Source: Corylus avellana
Taxonomy: Eukaryota > Streptophyta > Magnoliopsida > Fagales > Betulaceae
Assembly (NCBI RefSeq): GCF_901000735.1
Contig: NC_081545.1
Coordinates: 26,875,513 to 26,939,512 of the forward strand
DNA: 64,000 nt
Direction: 5' to 3'
Shown: in pieces, positions 25,101 through 36,984 of the stretch
Layout of the letters: every line of letters begins with the position of its first letter
Numbering within the stretch: position 1 is the stretch's first letter
The notes under the pieces: model-generated
What the model saw: the letters and a program-made list of their open reading frames with translations, nothing else
Databases searched by the model: none
Told to the model about the DNA's origin: nothing
Translations under genes and position numbers: made by a program

Positions 25101-28100
25101 ATTCAATTGAATGTTCAAGAAAGACACAGCATTAGCACTTAATCTTTGAAGTTCCAAATTTATCAATACAGATACATCATCAATTAGATGCAAGATCTTT
25201 CAGACATCTTCATAACAACTAAATAACAATTGTAAGTCACATATAAATGATAGATGTTTCAACATTACGACAGCTCAGGTCATATAGGTGTACATAGCAT
25301 GTTATAGACTAGGTTACATAACAAAATGCAATATTTTTGCATACATCTCAAGTAACCATGCTTTAGCTTTTACGCTGCACCTTAATACATATCATGTGAC
25401 AAGTACCATATTCTTCGTACATAGAATTTGACACAAGTTTTGAAATAATCTCCCACACATTTTAATCATTGTGACTTCACCAGACATGACACTTTCTTCC
25501 AACACATCTCATTCATAGAACATTGGCGGCACTAATGAGCACTAAGGTTAATATAATAGTCTTACTACATTATTAGTTCTTTTAACTTTCAAGTCTCAAA
25601 GCAATCTTACCAACTATTAACATCCTGCAATCGCGAGATTTAATGGTTGATACCTCTCTTTCGTGGATGAGAATGAAGAGTGGTTGTCTATTGCTACACC
25701 AAGAAAGCAATGCTGACCCCATGGAAAAGGCAATAGCCAAATCTGCAATTTTTAAAGCCAACCAATTCGAAATTGGCACCTTCAAGATAAATAAATCATG
25801 GCAACCGACAGCTTGGATTGAATATATGATCTTCCTAACAGCATTCAAGTGACCTTGGCATGGATCATTCATCAATATCGCAAATCTCTTATGAATGCTA
25901 TTTAAGTGATCAGTCTCTCACTCCTATTGCAACATTATCAAATAACTCTAGCCTAGATAAATAAAAAACTGTCACAGACATGCGAATTTTCAGTTGTTTG
26001 GACAGATAACCATGTCATGACCACAGTATAGATTGCTTTGCCAGATGTGAATAAACAGAAATGCTCCTCAACCAGTCCAGTGAGAAGAACAGTTCTGCAC
26101 TAACTCAAGCAAGACATGAACAAACAACATGGGACCATCGACAGTAATCCTACTCTATAAAAACACAGGAATAGGTAAAAATACCACCAACAATAACAAC
26201 ATCACCATATTCTTTAAGTTTTCCCATCTTCAACTGCTGAAACATGATTATACAAAATAAACAGAAACATCCACAGAACTTGAATAAGATGCATACAATA
26301 CTCTCACAAAGTCTATTTCCATCTAAGTCTAACATCTGTGGCTCAAATCTGAAGTATTACACATGTACAGCAATGCAAATTTTACATTTGGCAGCCTTCC
26401 GCATAAAAAGTCAAGTAATTATCCTAGCTACTCCACTAGACAGTCTTGCAGGCAGTCTTACAATATATAGAGAAGAATGCTGATCGTTGGACATTTACAC
26501 ACACTACTCCCTCAATGCACGTACAGTCATCAACCTTATCACTATTGCATTTTCTTTATCTATTACATAAGAACATGCTGGGAGCATTTGGTAAAAGATT
26601 CGAAAATCGAATAACATAATTAATTTTTTAGGAGAAGTGACTAATATAACAATCACAGCAGAAATAAATATACAATGATAATTTAGCTGCATTTCTCATT
26701 CTAGAAAAATAAAATCAAAGTCGAATACAAACCTGATTCATAACTTCCTTGATCAACTCCTTAGCCATCTCAATTTGCTTCTTGTCACCAGTCACTCGGA
26801 CAGTCCTTTCTTTAGATTCATCTCCTTCTGGAAGATGTTGAGGTATCAACTGAAAGAAGGAGAAAAGAAAAAGGCTATCAGCACAGATGATGCAAAAACT
26901 ATAACAAAATCAAGAAAAAAAGTCACCACCCTCATTTAGTCTACATCAACTTTTACATACATCAAAAGGTAAGGGTATACGGTATCAACTACCTGGATGC
27001 GTGCTCCTGTTCTGGTCTGCAAACCTTTAATTGTCTCCCCACCTTTGCCTATTATTAAACCAACCTGGACCAAAAAGCTTATAGCTTTAGTAAATCCTGT
27101 TTCTAATTAATTAATACTTATTGGTCATCAGAACACAAAAAATAACCTTCTCATTTGGAACTTGTATCTGGATTTGTTCAGAAGCTGCAGCAGCCTGTGC
27201 AGTAGTGAGACCCCTGGCTATAAGGGAAGGGGAACCCCCCGCATCAGCCTTCAGAAAAGTACATCAAAATCAAATAATCAGTTTCATATCTCCCAAAGAA
27301 ACATCAACCAGATATAAATCCACATTGTGAGAGGGAGAGCAGTAGCAGTGGACAAGTAAAGCTAAGTTCAGACAGTACGAAACCTCAGCAATGACAGCAC
27401 TTATAAGCTTCTCAGCCTGAGTTATATTATCCAAGCTTCCTATTATTTCCACAAGCCTCGTTGCAGCATATGGATCTGCATCAGCATCCCTTGTGATTTG
27501 AATTTTCGCCCCTGAATTGTACTGCAAGTAACGAATAGTATCCCCGGCCTTGCCAATAAGAACTCCAACCTGCACCAGCATTTAGCAAATATCTCTCTCA
27601 GATACCTATTCAATTTTTTTGATAAGTAGAGGCCTGTTCAACTTTTAAAAATGTGTAATATAAAAATATCTTCTATTTTTGACCCAAAAAAAAGGCTATC
27701 AGAAGTGTCTAAACAAACAATATGGGAGGCTGTGTAGGAAAAGCCTCCTGATCAATCTGATCAAAGCTTCTGCAGTTGCTTGCTTATGATGTAACTTGAG
27801 ATTCAGAAAACATAGGATTCATCAACACATAACTTTGGATTTGGCAACACACTGTAAGATATAATTGATTTACTAAAACTCGCTATATCATCTTCAAATA
27901 ATGTTGATGAATGCAGCTCTCACTACCCCCACCCGCCCAAATCCCCATGCCATTCTCATCTTCAGGCATTAAGCCACAACACTATGCTATCATTTATAAT
28001 CATTTAGAAGACAAGTGATTAGTCAACCCACCTTATTATTGGGAACATCAATTTTGCGTGTCATAGTCTGAGAAACATTTTCTTGCTGAGAAACCTCTGT

Positions 28101-29187
28101 AGAGGGTTGCTGACTTTCCTCTTTTGGTGGTTCCTGATCATTTTCAGGCACAGAATCCTCAACAGATGGTTGAGTGTCACCTGTCTCAGGGTTTTCCACA
28201 GAGGGTCCTTCATCGCCATCGGTCCCTGTTGGTGGAACTTCCTCAACTGAAGGTTGAGCATCCTCTGACTGTAAAGTCTCCACCTCAGGTTGCTCGTTGT
28301 TCTCCCCAACAGGTCCATTGTCATTCTCTTTCTTCTCTTGGTACCCATTTTCATTAGCTGCAACACCAAAATTAGAGTAATTGAAGACACAAAACCAGGT
28401 GCATACAGAGGAAGTATGTTGTATTAGAACACAGCTGCTGCACACACACACACATTACAAGGATTTCAATGCAGATTTGCACAAGAAGGCTAAATTCTAC
28501 AACATACAGCGCAACACCTTATCAAAATGCGGTCTATCAACCATTCACGATGACAAAACAAGGCTTTATACAAATGTTCAACCTCTTCCTCTATCACGCA
28601 TGCCTGAAATGTGTTCTTTTCCTAAAAAAACTGATTTTCTTTTTTCACAAAAAAACAATTTAAACATAGTGACCATGAAATCTCTCCCATACAAACTACA
28701 TGCCCTGTTCGTCAAAAAGTTAACTTTAGGAGATCTCACTTTCATCCAAATGAGCCTTCAGGCACGAATTTTTCCATTTCTATTTTTCTTTCATCGAATT
28801 AGTGGCCATTTTTCAAGGTTAAAATACACATAAATAAAAGATCAAAAAAAACTAAAACTAAAATTATTATAAACAATCCCTCAGACACATTACACAGATA
28901 CACACATATGTAAGCAATGAAGTAAACCCTAATTAGATATAAATACCTGAGTCGTCGGGCTTGTCATCGAGGCGGGCCCGCTTCACCTCAGGCCCACCGG
29001 AAGAAACTGCCTCGTCAGCATCCTCGGCCGGTGCATCGTCATTGGGGTCGGCATTTAGATCGGCTAGCTGGTCCGTGCTCGGCTTATCAGGCTCTGGGGC
29101 TTCGGGCTCCAAATCCTCAAGTTTGCGCTTGTTATCCGACGGCGCAGCGGGAATCACCTCAACCGCTACAATCTCTTCCTCCGCCAT
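22126..29187 (-). CDS. Two-KH-domain RNA-binding protein with Q/Y/P/G-rich tail
   Basis: Seven exons on the minus strand: 29187-28947, 28357-28032, 27569-27384, 27248-27147, 27064-26993, 26849-26733, 23382-22126. The product has 766 residues. The N-terminal half to residue 189 is acidic and disordered, with a lysine/arginine patch KRKLEDLE and PEVKRARLDD that could serve nuclear import. KH domain 1 (about 188-251) has the loop IGKAG; KH domain 2 (about 284-348, split over exons 5 and 6) has IGKGG, so both keep the GXXG nucleic-acid-binding loop. Residues 349-766, one exon, are rich in Y, Q, P, G and S. Far-upstream-element-binding-like and related plant KH proteins share this plan and bind single-stranded RNA or DNA. 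The ATG at 29187 is the first in frame. A 3.35-kb intron separates the tail exon. Confidence 0.93.
27605..27646 (-). mobile_element. Tail-only LINE insertion in KH gene intron 2
   Basis: Near-identical direct repeats CCTATTCAATTTTT (27605-27618) and CCTGTTCAACTTTT (27633-27646; 12 of 14 match) flank a 14-nt segment containing GATAAGTA. Read on the minus strand this is TACTTATC followed by A residues, the shared LINE tail. Confidence 0.5.
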
Positions 29188-29319
29188 AGTGTTCACGGAA
29201 GCTCCAAACTACCACCAGATCGAGAGCGAGGGTTTTGTGTTCGTGTCAGTGAGATATAGAGACAGAGAGAGAGAGAGAGCTGGAATGTGGCTAAGAGAGG
29301 GTGGGAGAGGTTTAAGGCA

Positions 29320-29326
29320 TTTTATA
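29320..29326 (-). promoter_or_regulatory. TATA box of the KH gene
   Basis: TATAAAA on the minus strand lies 133 bases before the KH-protein ATG, within a suitable distance for a leader that contains a GA/CT-rich run (29260-29280). Confidence 0.5.
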
Positions 29327-29418
29327 AAGAGTGAGTTTTGGGGCTGAGATATTTCCGTGAGACTTCAATCTGGGCCTTTTATCTCAGCGCCAGGGACTAG
29401 GGCTATCGGTGACGGGAT

Positions 29419-30110
29419 GGGCCCGTTTGGTTTGCGGAATAAATCTTTAGAATATAATGACTATTTCTATAGAATAGTCATTCTTTTATTCAGTAAGGAT
29501 TTATTCAAATAGTTATTTCCGTGAAAATCACTAATCTCTTATACACAATAATAATTATTCCTCTAAAAAATGAGAGAAATAGCTATTCTTCTAATTCACG
29601 AAGAAATGGATAAGTTTTTCCAAAAAAAAAAACCATTCATTTTTTTCTTAAAAGCAAAGGAAAAACCTAAATTTACAGGGGTGGTTGGCAACCCCATTGG
29701 GTGGCCGGCCACCCCCCTGCATGACCTGAGGGTGGTCACACCACCCCCGAAGCACCTTGGGGTGGACCCCCGAGGTGGCCCGGGGGTGGTGCGACCACCC
29801 CCTAAATGTTTAGGGGCTGGCCACAGCCTCCCCCTTCGCCATCTGCAGTGGGTAGGCCACCCTTGATGAGCTTGGCCACCCCAAATCCACCGGGGGTAGT
29901 CATACCATCCCCAGGTCATGCAAGGGGGTGGCCTGTAATTTTGAGTTTTTTTTTTATTAAAAAAAAAAAAAAGGAGGGTGGAGTTTTTGGTAATTTTGGT
30001 TCAACTCCCATAAGGAACATGAATAACTATTTCATTCCGTCATCTTCTATTCCTAGTAATAGTTATTCATTTTCCTAACGGAACACCCAATCTGCGAACC
30101 AAACGAGCCC
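29419..30110. mobile_element. TIR element with GC-rich core
   Basis: The ends are inverted: GGGCCCGTTTGGTTTGC at the left and, in reverse, GGGCTCGTTTGGTTCGC at the right (14 of 17 match). Inside the ends, AT-rich sequence with 'tattcc' motifs is mirrored around a GC-rich core of repeated GGGTGG/CCACCC motifs (29680-29935). It has no transposase, and I found no clear target-site duplication. Confidence 0.65.
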
Positions 30111-31317
30111 TGGTGTATGGCCCAGGGGTTGTAGTTGTTGTTGGTAGCGACATGACTGTTTTGGTGGGTTGGGTTTTTATAGACTCTATATACGTCAAAA
30201 TTATTTAATTAAATGATCAAATCTTTTAACTTTATCCTACTATTTTCATGTTAAATTTATGAACACGGTAAGTTAAGCTCAAGTTGTATTGAGATATAAA
30301 TATGGAGAAAATTTACTTTAATCCCCTGAAATTTCAGGAATTTTTTAATTTAAACCCCAAAGTTTAAAAATTGGCAATGTACCCCCCTAATGTTTCAAAA
30401 ATTTTCAATTTAAACCTTCCGTTATTAATTTCCGTTAAATTGGACGGAAATTTTTTAGAAAAATCCACTTCACCCCCCTAAAGTTTCAGGAGTTTTTCAA
30501 TTTGAACCCAAAAGTTTAAAAATTGGCAATGTACCCCCTAATGTTTTAAAAATTTTCAATTTAAACATTCCGTTACTAATTTCCGTCAAATTAGATGAAA
30601 ATCTCTAAAATTACATAATTACCCTCAGGCTTTTTTTAAAAAAATTTCGCCCAATTTAACGAAAGGTTTAAATTGAAAATTTTTGAAATATTGGGGAGTA
30701 CATTTAGGGGTGTCAACCCGGTCCAGTTTTCCGATTTTTGGCCAAAACCGGAACCGGAACTGAGGTACCCTGATTCTCGGTTTTGAGAAACTGGAACCGG
30801 AACCCCGGTTAACTGGGGTCCCGGTTACCTGCCGGTTCCGGTTTTACTAGGTCCGGTAACCGGTTTTTTAAGAAACCCACAGTCACCTTCTCCGGCAACT
30901 TTCTTGTCGGACCCAACCACAAAAACCTTGCATCTCAGTCCAAGAACATCATCTTCTCCAAACAAGAGTAATCTTGTTTTTCCATTGTTACAAATACTCA
31001 AGAAAACATCCAAACCCAAACTCAAACTCCTCTATGAAATCAAATAAAAAAATTAACCCAAAACTCCACCATTCGGTCATGGCAAAGAACACTCTAGCAA
31101 AACCCAAAAAATTAACAACCAAAAACTCATCTCCCTCAACAAAACCCAGCAACACCCAGAAATCCACAACCCAAAACTCTTCTCCCTCGGTAAAACCCAG
31201 CAAAACTCCTCTCCCTCAACAAAATCAATGCCAATACATATATGTATTATGTATGGACAAAAAGACTGTGTGTGTTTTTAAAATAATCTATTTTAATATT
31301 ATATATATATATATATA

Positions 31318-31809
31318 GGGTTAAATACTCCACACACCCCTAGGGTTTTTCAATTTTATTTTTTCCTCCCTGAGGTTTCATTTTTATCACAGGAGGTTCC
31401 TGTGGTTTTGATAATAGACCAAGTTAGTCTTCCGTTAGTTGACTTAACAGAATTCCACGTGGACCAATCACATGTTGACACGTGGCACGTATTTATTTTT
31501 TTTAAATTTTTTTTTTTTTAAATGTATTTTCTTAAAAAGAAAAAGAAAAGATTGGGGTGGCCGAGCCACCCCCTTGGTGCCCAGGGGGTGGCTTGGCCAC
31601 CCCCGATCTTTCTTTCTTTTTAGAAAACCATTTTTTTGATAAAAAAAAATTAAGTAGGTTGCCATTCAGCATGTCGATAATTCCACGTGAATCTAAAAGA
31701 ATCAACTAGATCATGGGGACTAATTTGAAATTACTATTATCAAAACCACAAAGAACCTCGTGATAAAAATGAAACTTAAGAAAGAAAAAATAAACAGAGT
31801 TATTTAGCA
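31318..31809. mobile_element. TIR element inside the hAT element
   Basis: Inverted ends run from GGGTTAAATACTCC at the left to TGCTAAATAACTC in reverse at the right, and a GAGGTTTCATTTTTATCAC motif is mirrored near both ends. Its core has GGGGTGGCCGAGCCACCCCC. Exact ends are uncertain because the left flank is an (AT)n run. Confidence 0.55.
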
Positions 31810-31913
31810 TTTGAAACCTATAATTATATATGCACCACGTTCAGGTTGGAAGGGAAAGAAAGAGATAAGCCCATTGAACCTAGAGTGGTAAATGGCTGAA
31901 ATATATATATATA

Positions 31914-32187
31914 GGGGAAAATGCAGTTTGTACCCCTGAAGTTTCGAGGAGTTTTCAATTTTAACCCCAACGTTCAAAAATTGGCAATCTACCCCCCTGA
32001 AGTTTCAAAAATTAGCAATTTAAACCTTCCGTTTAATTTTTTCGTTAAATTGGATGGAAATGTTTTTAAAATAGCCTAAGGACAATGATGTAATTTCATA
32101 GATTTTCGTCGATTTTGGCGGAAAAATTAAGCGGAAGGTTTAAATTGCCAATTTTGAAACTTCGGGGGGGGTAAATTGCATTTCCCC
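31914..32187. mobile_element. MITE (family A) inside the hAT element
   Basis: A 274-bp palindrome starts GGGGAAAATGCAGTTTGTAC and ends with the inverse GGGGAAATGCAATTTACCC. Both flanks are (AT)n, so the duplication cannot be measured. Internal motifs (TAAACCTTCCG, GAAACTTCGG) match family A. Confidence 0.7.
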
Positions 32188-32206
32188 ATATATATATATA
32201 TATATA

Positions 32207-32242
<36 letters not shown>

Positions 32243-32265
32243 TTATATATATAATTATATATACA
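32188..32265. repeat. (AT)n microsatellite
   Basis: Near-continuous AT dinucleotides, with short breaks, follow the inner MITE. Confidence 0.8.
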
Positions 32266-32711
32266 CCCGGTTCGGTTTTTTCCCGGTTTCTAGGTGCCAA
32301 AAATGGGGCCGGAGTCCGAGGTTACAGTTTTGCAAGCAGGGCAGGCGAAACTGGGTCCCCGGTTTTCCCGTAAATCTTGACAGCCCTAGGTACATTGCTA
32401 ATTTTTAAACTTTGTGGTTTAAATTGAAAAACTCCTGAAACTTCAGGGGGGTAAAGTGGATTTTATCTGAATTTTTTTCAAAAAGCCTAATGGTAATTAC
32501 ATAATTTCATGGATTTCCGTCCAATTTGACGAAAATTAGTAACGGAAGGTTTAAATTGAAAATTTTTGAAACATTAGGGGGGTACATTGTCAATTTTTAA
32601 ACTTTGGGGTTTAAATTAAAAAACACCTGAAAATTCAGGGGGGTAAAGTTGATTTTTTTCCTATAAATATAAAAGTATATAGATCAACCTTAGCCTTACT
32701 CATTTAATTAA

Positions 32712-33908
32712 GGGAAAATTACACTTTACCCCCCAAAGTTGGCAGCATTTTTCAATTCGACTCCCAAAGTTTTAATTTTTGCAATTCACCCCCCCAAAGT
32801 TCCAATTTTTTTTTTCTTCAATTCAGCCATTTCATCAGTCAAAGCTGCTTTTGACTAATGGAACAATGACATTGACCTTTTCGTACCCAAAATACCGCCA
32901 TCAACCCGCCTGACCCACGCCCATTTCGGTCTACCTAGACTTGACGAGCAACAATTTATTCGGAGCTATCCCTGATACATTTGGCCGATTTCAGAAACTT
33001 GAGGTTCTCTCATTGGTTTACAATCTCTTGGACGGGACAATTCCGGCATTTCTATGAAACATTTCCACCCTCAAGGTGCTTAACCTATCTTACAGTCTAT
33101 TTTTCCAGGTGGGATTCCACCGAAGCTCGGAAACTTGACGAATCTCAAGGTACTGTGGCTCACGGACTGTAACTTGGTGTGGGAGATTCCTGACTCGCTG
33201 GGTTAGCTTAAGAAGCTCAAGGATTTGGATCTAGCGATGAACGAGTTGCATGGTTCGATTCCGAGGTTGCTCATCGGGTTGACCAATGTCGTCAAGTTAC
33301 CTAGAAATCATCGGCGAGTTACCTAGAAATTTCGGCAGATGGGTTACCTTGGGTTAACTTGGGCGATGAAGATGGATGTGATGTCAATATGGAGTCTTTA
33401 CGGTTAGAGCTTGTTTCGTTTCATGTCAGTATCCCATTCTTTAGAATGTGGTTTTTTTTTTTTTTTTTTTTTTTTTTTTCCTTTGTTTGGTTTGGGTTTC
33501 ACTAATTTACTGTTTATGGTTGATCGTAGAATACTTCAGAGCATTCAGTTGGATGATCACACATAAATGTGTTCTCTTTGAGTTAGAGGATGACTCAGTC
33601 TGTAATTTGATATATCCCATTCTTTAGAAGGTGCATGTGGACCTGTCCTGTTTTGGCTTTGCCCTCCTTTGCTTGGAACTTGAAACGGGAAAAAAAAAAA
33701 ACCCAATACGGATGGGGATGCGAATAACAGGGATGGGGGCAGTTTAGGAAAAAAAAATCAATAGTGATGACGTGCGTTGCACGTGATCACTCTTCCGTCA
33801 GTTAAAACGGCTTTGACTGACAGAATAGCCGAATTGCAAAAAATTGAAACTTTGGGGGTCGAATTGAAAAATCCTGACAACTTTGAGGGGGTAAAGTATA
33901 ATTTTCCC
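32712..33908. mobile_element. Pack-MULE carrying a HAESA-like receptor kinase fragment
   Basis: Terminal inverted repeats begin GGGAAAATTACACTTTACCC at the left and GGGAAAATTATACTTTACCC in reverse at the right, followed by mirrored 'aaagtt' motifs. Flanks TTTAATTAA (32703-32711) and TTTAATCAA (33909-33917) match at 8 of 9. Between the arms lies plant LRR-kinase coding sequence, and no transposase. Gene-fragment capture between MULE ends is the definition of a Pack-MULE. Confidence 0.8.
32925..33345 (+). pseudogene. Captured LRR receptor kinase (HAESA/HSL1-like) fragment
   Basis: Plus-strand translation reads YLDLTSNNLFGAIPDTFGRF, QKLEVLSLVYNLLDGTIPAF, NISTLKVLNLSYS, then after frame changes GNLTNLKVLW, GEIPDSLG and KLKDLDLA. 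This order is that of N-terminal LRRs of HAESA-like kinases. At least two stops and a frameshift interrupt it, and no kinase domain is present. It sits wholly inside the Pack-MULE. Confidence 0.75.
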
Positions 33909-35470
33909 TTTAATCAAATGAGTCACACTCCTAAATTATAACCATTTTAATTTCGAGTTAGATTTGTAATAATTTTGGTCATATAAAAAATTGTTAACTA
34001 GATAAGAGAAATGATTGGTGTCAACAATTTATCCATATTTTTTTCATATTCTCTTACAAATTCAATAAATAAATCATTAAATTTGTATGGTATACCATTG
34101 ACTTATGTAGAATTTACATAAGTTCACAAATTTAATGATTGATTTGTAATATGAGATAGAACAAATATGGAGACCAATAGTTTTTTAATTATAAATACAA
34201 CCATAGGCTTAGAAGACATATTATGAGGCCCCCGCGGCTAAATAATTATTGGGCTACATAAAGGTCCAACTTAGTCATAATACATGGCCCATAAGGGTCC
34301 AACCGTTCCTTTTTCTTTTGTTATTTCTCTATGTTGAACAGGAAACAGAGAATAAGTCGAGGCAGGTATTTCCCGCTCTATCCATAAGTTCTCCCGCTAC
34401 CTCGCTTAGACATAAAGACATTTTGTGGAGGTTTCCTCCAAATAAGATGAAGTTACATTGAAATTGGAGGTCTAACGTAATACAGAGGAAAAATATAAGC
34501 TAAAGTAAAATAGAAATTTAAAGATAATGACATGAAAATAGTGAAAACTAAGGTCATGTAAAATTAGTAATGTTTTGACAATGTATGATAGTAAGTAAAG
34601 AATTAAGATTTAAAGTGAAAGGAAAATCGAAGAAAAACGATCAAAATTTACGACTTGTACACCGAATATAGTTCTTTTCGAAGCGGGTCATTTTTTATTC
34701 GAACAAGGAGGATCTTATTCGAACGAGAAGAGTGTTTTTTTGAACGAGATAAGTTTTTGTTCTAACATGCGTAAGATGTCATGTCATATTCCACCATGTT
34801 CTGCTTGATGCCATGTGTCAAGTAAAATGCCACATGTTATATAATAACATGTGTAATAAGAAGGAGAAATGAATATTGTTCAAACAGCTATATAATAAGA
34901 AGGAGAAATTAGACTTTTGATTTACATGAGTAATTTTGATGATACATTGGATGTTTTAGAATGCATGTTTGGTGAATTGTAGTTACTATGATATGGAGGA
35001 AGATATCGGTAACAAGAAAATTAGGGTTCGGGTGATTTTCAAATGAAAATCTCATGGCTGGAAACGAAAATGGTTATTGTTTGAACAAAGCAAGAACAAT
35101 ATGACTCATTTGAACAACCATTGTAGCCCGTTCAAAGGAAAAAATCAGACAGTTTTAGTAGGAAATTAAAGTTTTCTCAAAGAAAAATAAACGGTTTAAG
35201 GTTTAAATAGTCTTAAAGATGGTGTGAATTTGAATATCCACATTGTGCAAATTAGAGGAGAAACCATAATGCACACAAATGACACAATTGTTCCTAGCTG
35301 CCTAGATTGCATCCAACTCGATGGCAGCCGGGATCTCAAACTCAAACACCTCAGCTAACTGAGCTAAGGAACCAATAGAACCTAATGAGGCCTGAAATGA
35401 TAGCTCTAAGAGAACTTAAAGATTAATGATATAGTAAAAAAAAAAAAAAAGGGTAACCTTAGTCGCTCAC
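33909..35470. other. AT-rich spacer
   Basis: I see no supported gene or bounded element in this stretch. Short open frames lack any recognisable domain. Confidence 0.4.
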
Positions 35471-35473
35471 TTA

Positions 35474-36271
35474 GAGCATTCTCAATGGAAGAGCTAAGAG
35501 CATTCCCAATGGAAGAGCCATATTTTTATGTAAAATGGCTCTTCAAAACTCACTTTTATCTAGTTTAGCTAAGCTATTTTTAAGTGTCTACACATCCGAT
35601 TAGCTATATTTCTAAAAAATAGGTGGGAAAAGATTTGGAAAAAAGATAAAGCAGGAGAGAGAAACACTAAAAAATAAAATGGCTCCCTTAAAAAGTGCTG
35701 CTACATTTAACTTTTTTTTTAACTCTTCTAATCAAATATCTATTTTACATATATTTTTGGCTCATCCAATGTGGGAGGTTTTTTGAACATTTGAAGAGCT
35801 ATTCTAGATAAAAGTAACATTTGGCTCTTCCATTGGGAATGCTCTAAATGTTACTTTTATCTAAAATGGCTCTTCAAATGTTTAAAAAACCCCCTACATT
35901 GGATTAGCCAAAAGAAAATGTAAAATAGATATTTGATTGGAAAAGCTAAAAAAAAAGTTAAATGTAGCAGTACTTTTTAAGGAAGCCATTTTATTTTTTA
36001 TTGTTTCTCTTACCTGTTTTCTCTTTTTCCCAAATCTTTTCCTACTTTTTCTCTGCATGTTCTCTCTTTTCCTAAACTTTTCCCATTTTTCCTCTCACAT
36101 GTTCTCTTTTTCCAAAAACTTTTCTCACTTTTAATAATATTTAAATGATATAGATAAAAATATAGCTAATCGGATGTGAATGCATTTAAAAATTCATTAG
36201 CTAAACTAGATAAAAGTGAGTTTTAAGGAGCTATTTTGCATAAAAATTTGGCTCCTCCATTGGAAATGCTC
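35474..36271. mobile_element. Tourist-type (PIF/Harbinger) MITE, outer copy
   Basis: The ends are GAGCATTCTCAATGGAAGAG and, in reverse, GAGCATTTCCAATGGAGGAG, flanked by TTA at 35471-35473 and 36272-36274. A 3-bp TWA duplication is typical of PIF/Harbinger elements. An inner copy of the same family interrupts it near its left end; removing that copy restores a continuous arm. Confidence 0.85.
35498..35844. mobile_element. Tourist-type MITE, inner copy nested in its own family
   Basis: The 347-bp copy has near-perfect ends (GAGCATTCCCAATGGAAGAG in both directions) and TAA on both sides (35495-35497, 35845-35847). It is inserted 21 bases inside the outer copy. Confidence 0.88.
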
Positions 36272-36984
36272 TTAAAAAAAAAAAAAAAAGAAAAAAAAAG
36301 AAAAGAGAAGGGTTTATTAGTCTCAGTGTTTAAAAGGCATAACCAAACACGCCCTAAGCATAGCACCGCAACCGCCATTTGGCCCATTTCATATAGTTTG
36401 TACCTGTAGTTTCTACCTGACATTCAACACCGAGCTGTCATTCTTCTTTCTCAACAATAAACTCTCATCTTTTTCCTTTCTATTGGATTTTGGTTTCTTC
36501 TGGATTCTGGGTTTTTTCCTTTTCCCCACAAAATTCCAAAAGCTTATTTTCCATCTGGGCTCCCCAAATTTCCTTCTGATTCCTTCCCTTGAAGTTCTTG
36601 CTATTTGAGTTTTACTTTCTTCCATTTTCCTCTATTTTATTTCATATTCGCTTCCTTGCATGTGCTTTTAGAGTTGATATCGACGTGATGTTTCTTTTGA
36701 TGGGTTATGTTTGATTCACGTGAAATTCCAATTGGAAAGCTAAATCTTGCAAAGTTCAGTTAGAGAGTGGAGTTTGACCATTATGAAGATTACCCATTTG
36801 ATAATTTGATGAAGAGAATGCGTGTTCTTTCCTCGAATCGCTTTGATGGTTGATCCTATAGTGCAAACTTTGTCCAGTTCATGCAGGAATCTGGTGGGAG
36901 TTCATGTATTATACTTGATACTAGAATACCCTTTTGGATTCTTTTCTTAATTCATACATAGGATTGCTTCCGAGCCACGTTTCT

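Larger units (their letters stand above)
30705..32388. mobile_element. hAT-type element inserted in the MULE
   Basis: The ends are TAGGGGTGTCAACCCGG at the left and TAGGGCTGTCAAG in reverse at the right, a form typical of plant hAT elements. They are flanked by AGTACATT (30697-30704) and GGTACATT (32389-32396), 7 of 8 matching, as expected for the 8-bp hAT duplication. Tracts of CCGGTT lie near both ends. There is no transposase; a low-complexity Lys/Ser/Thr-rich open frame (30974-31318) is not convincing as a gene. Confidence 0.8.
30304..32661. mobile_element. MULE-type element (family A), outer shell of a nest
   Basis: Arms of about 300-400 bp at 30304-30704 and 32389-32661 are inverted copies carrying 'accccctaatgtttcaaaaat' style motifs. 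The element is flanked by perfect 9-bp repeats TATAAATAT at 30295-30303 and 32662-32670. This is the Mutator-like signature. Most of its present length is later insertions. Confidence 0.85.

Noticed and set aside
30974..31318. A 114-residue plus-strand frame and its antisense frame inside the hAT element
   Set aside because: Composition is Lys/Ser/Thr/Pro-rich repeats; no transposase or known domain.
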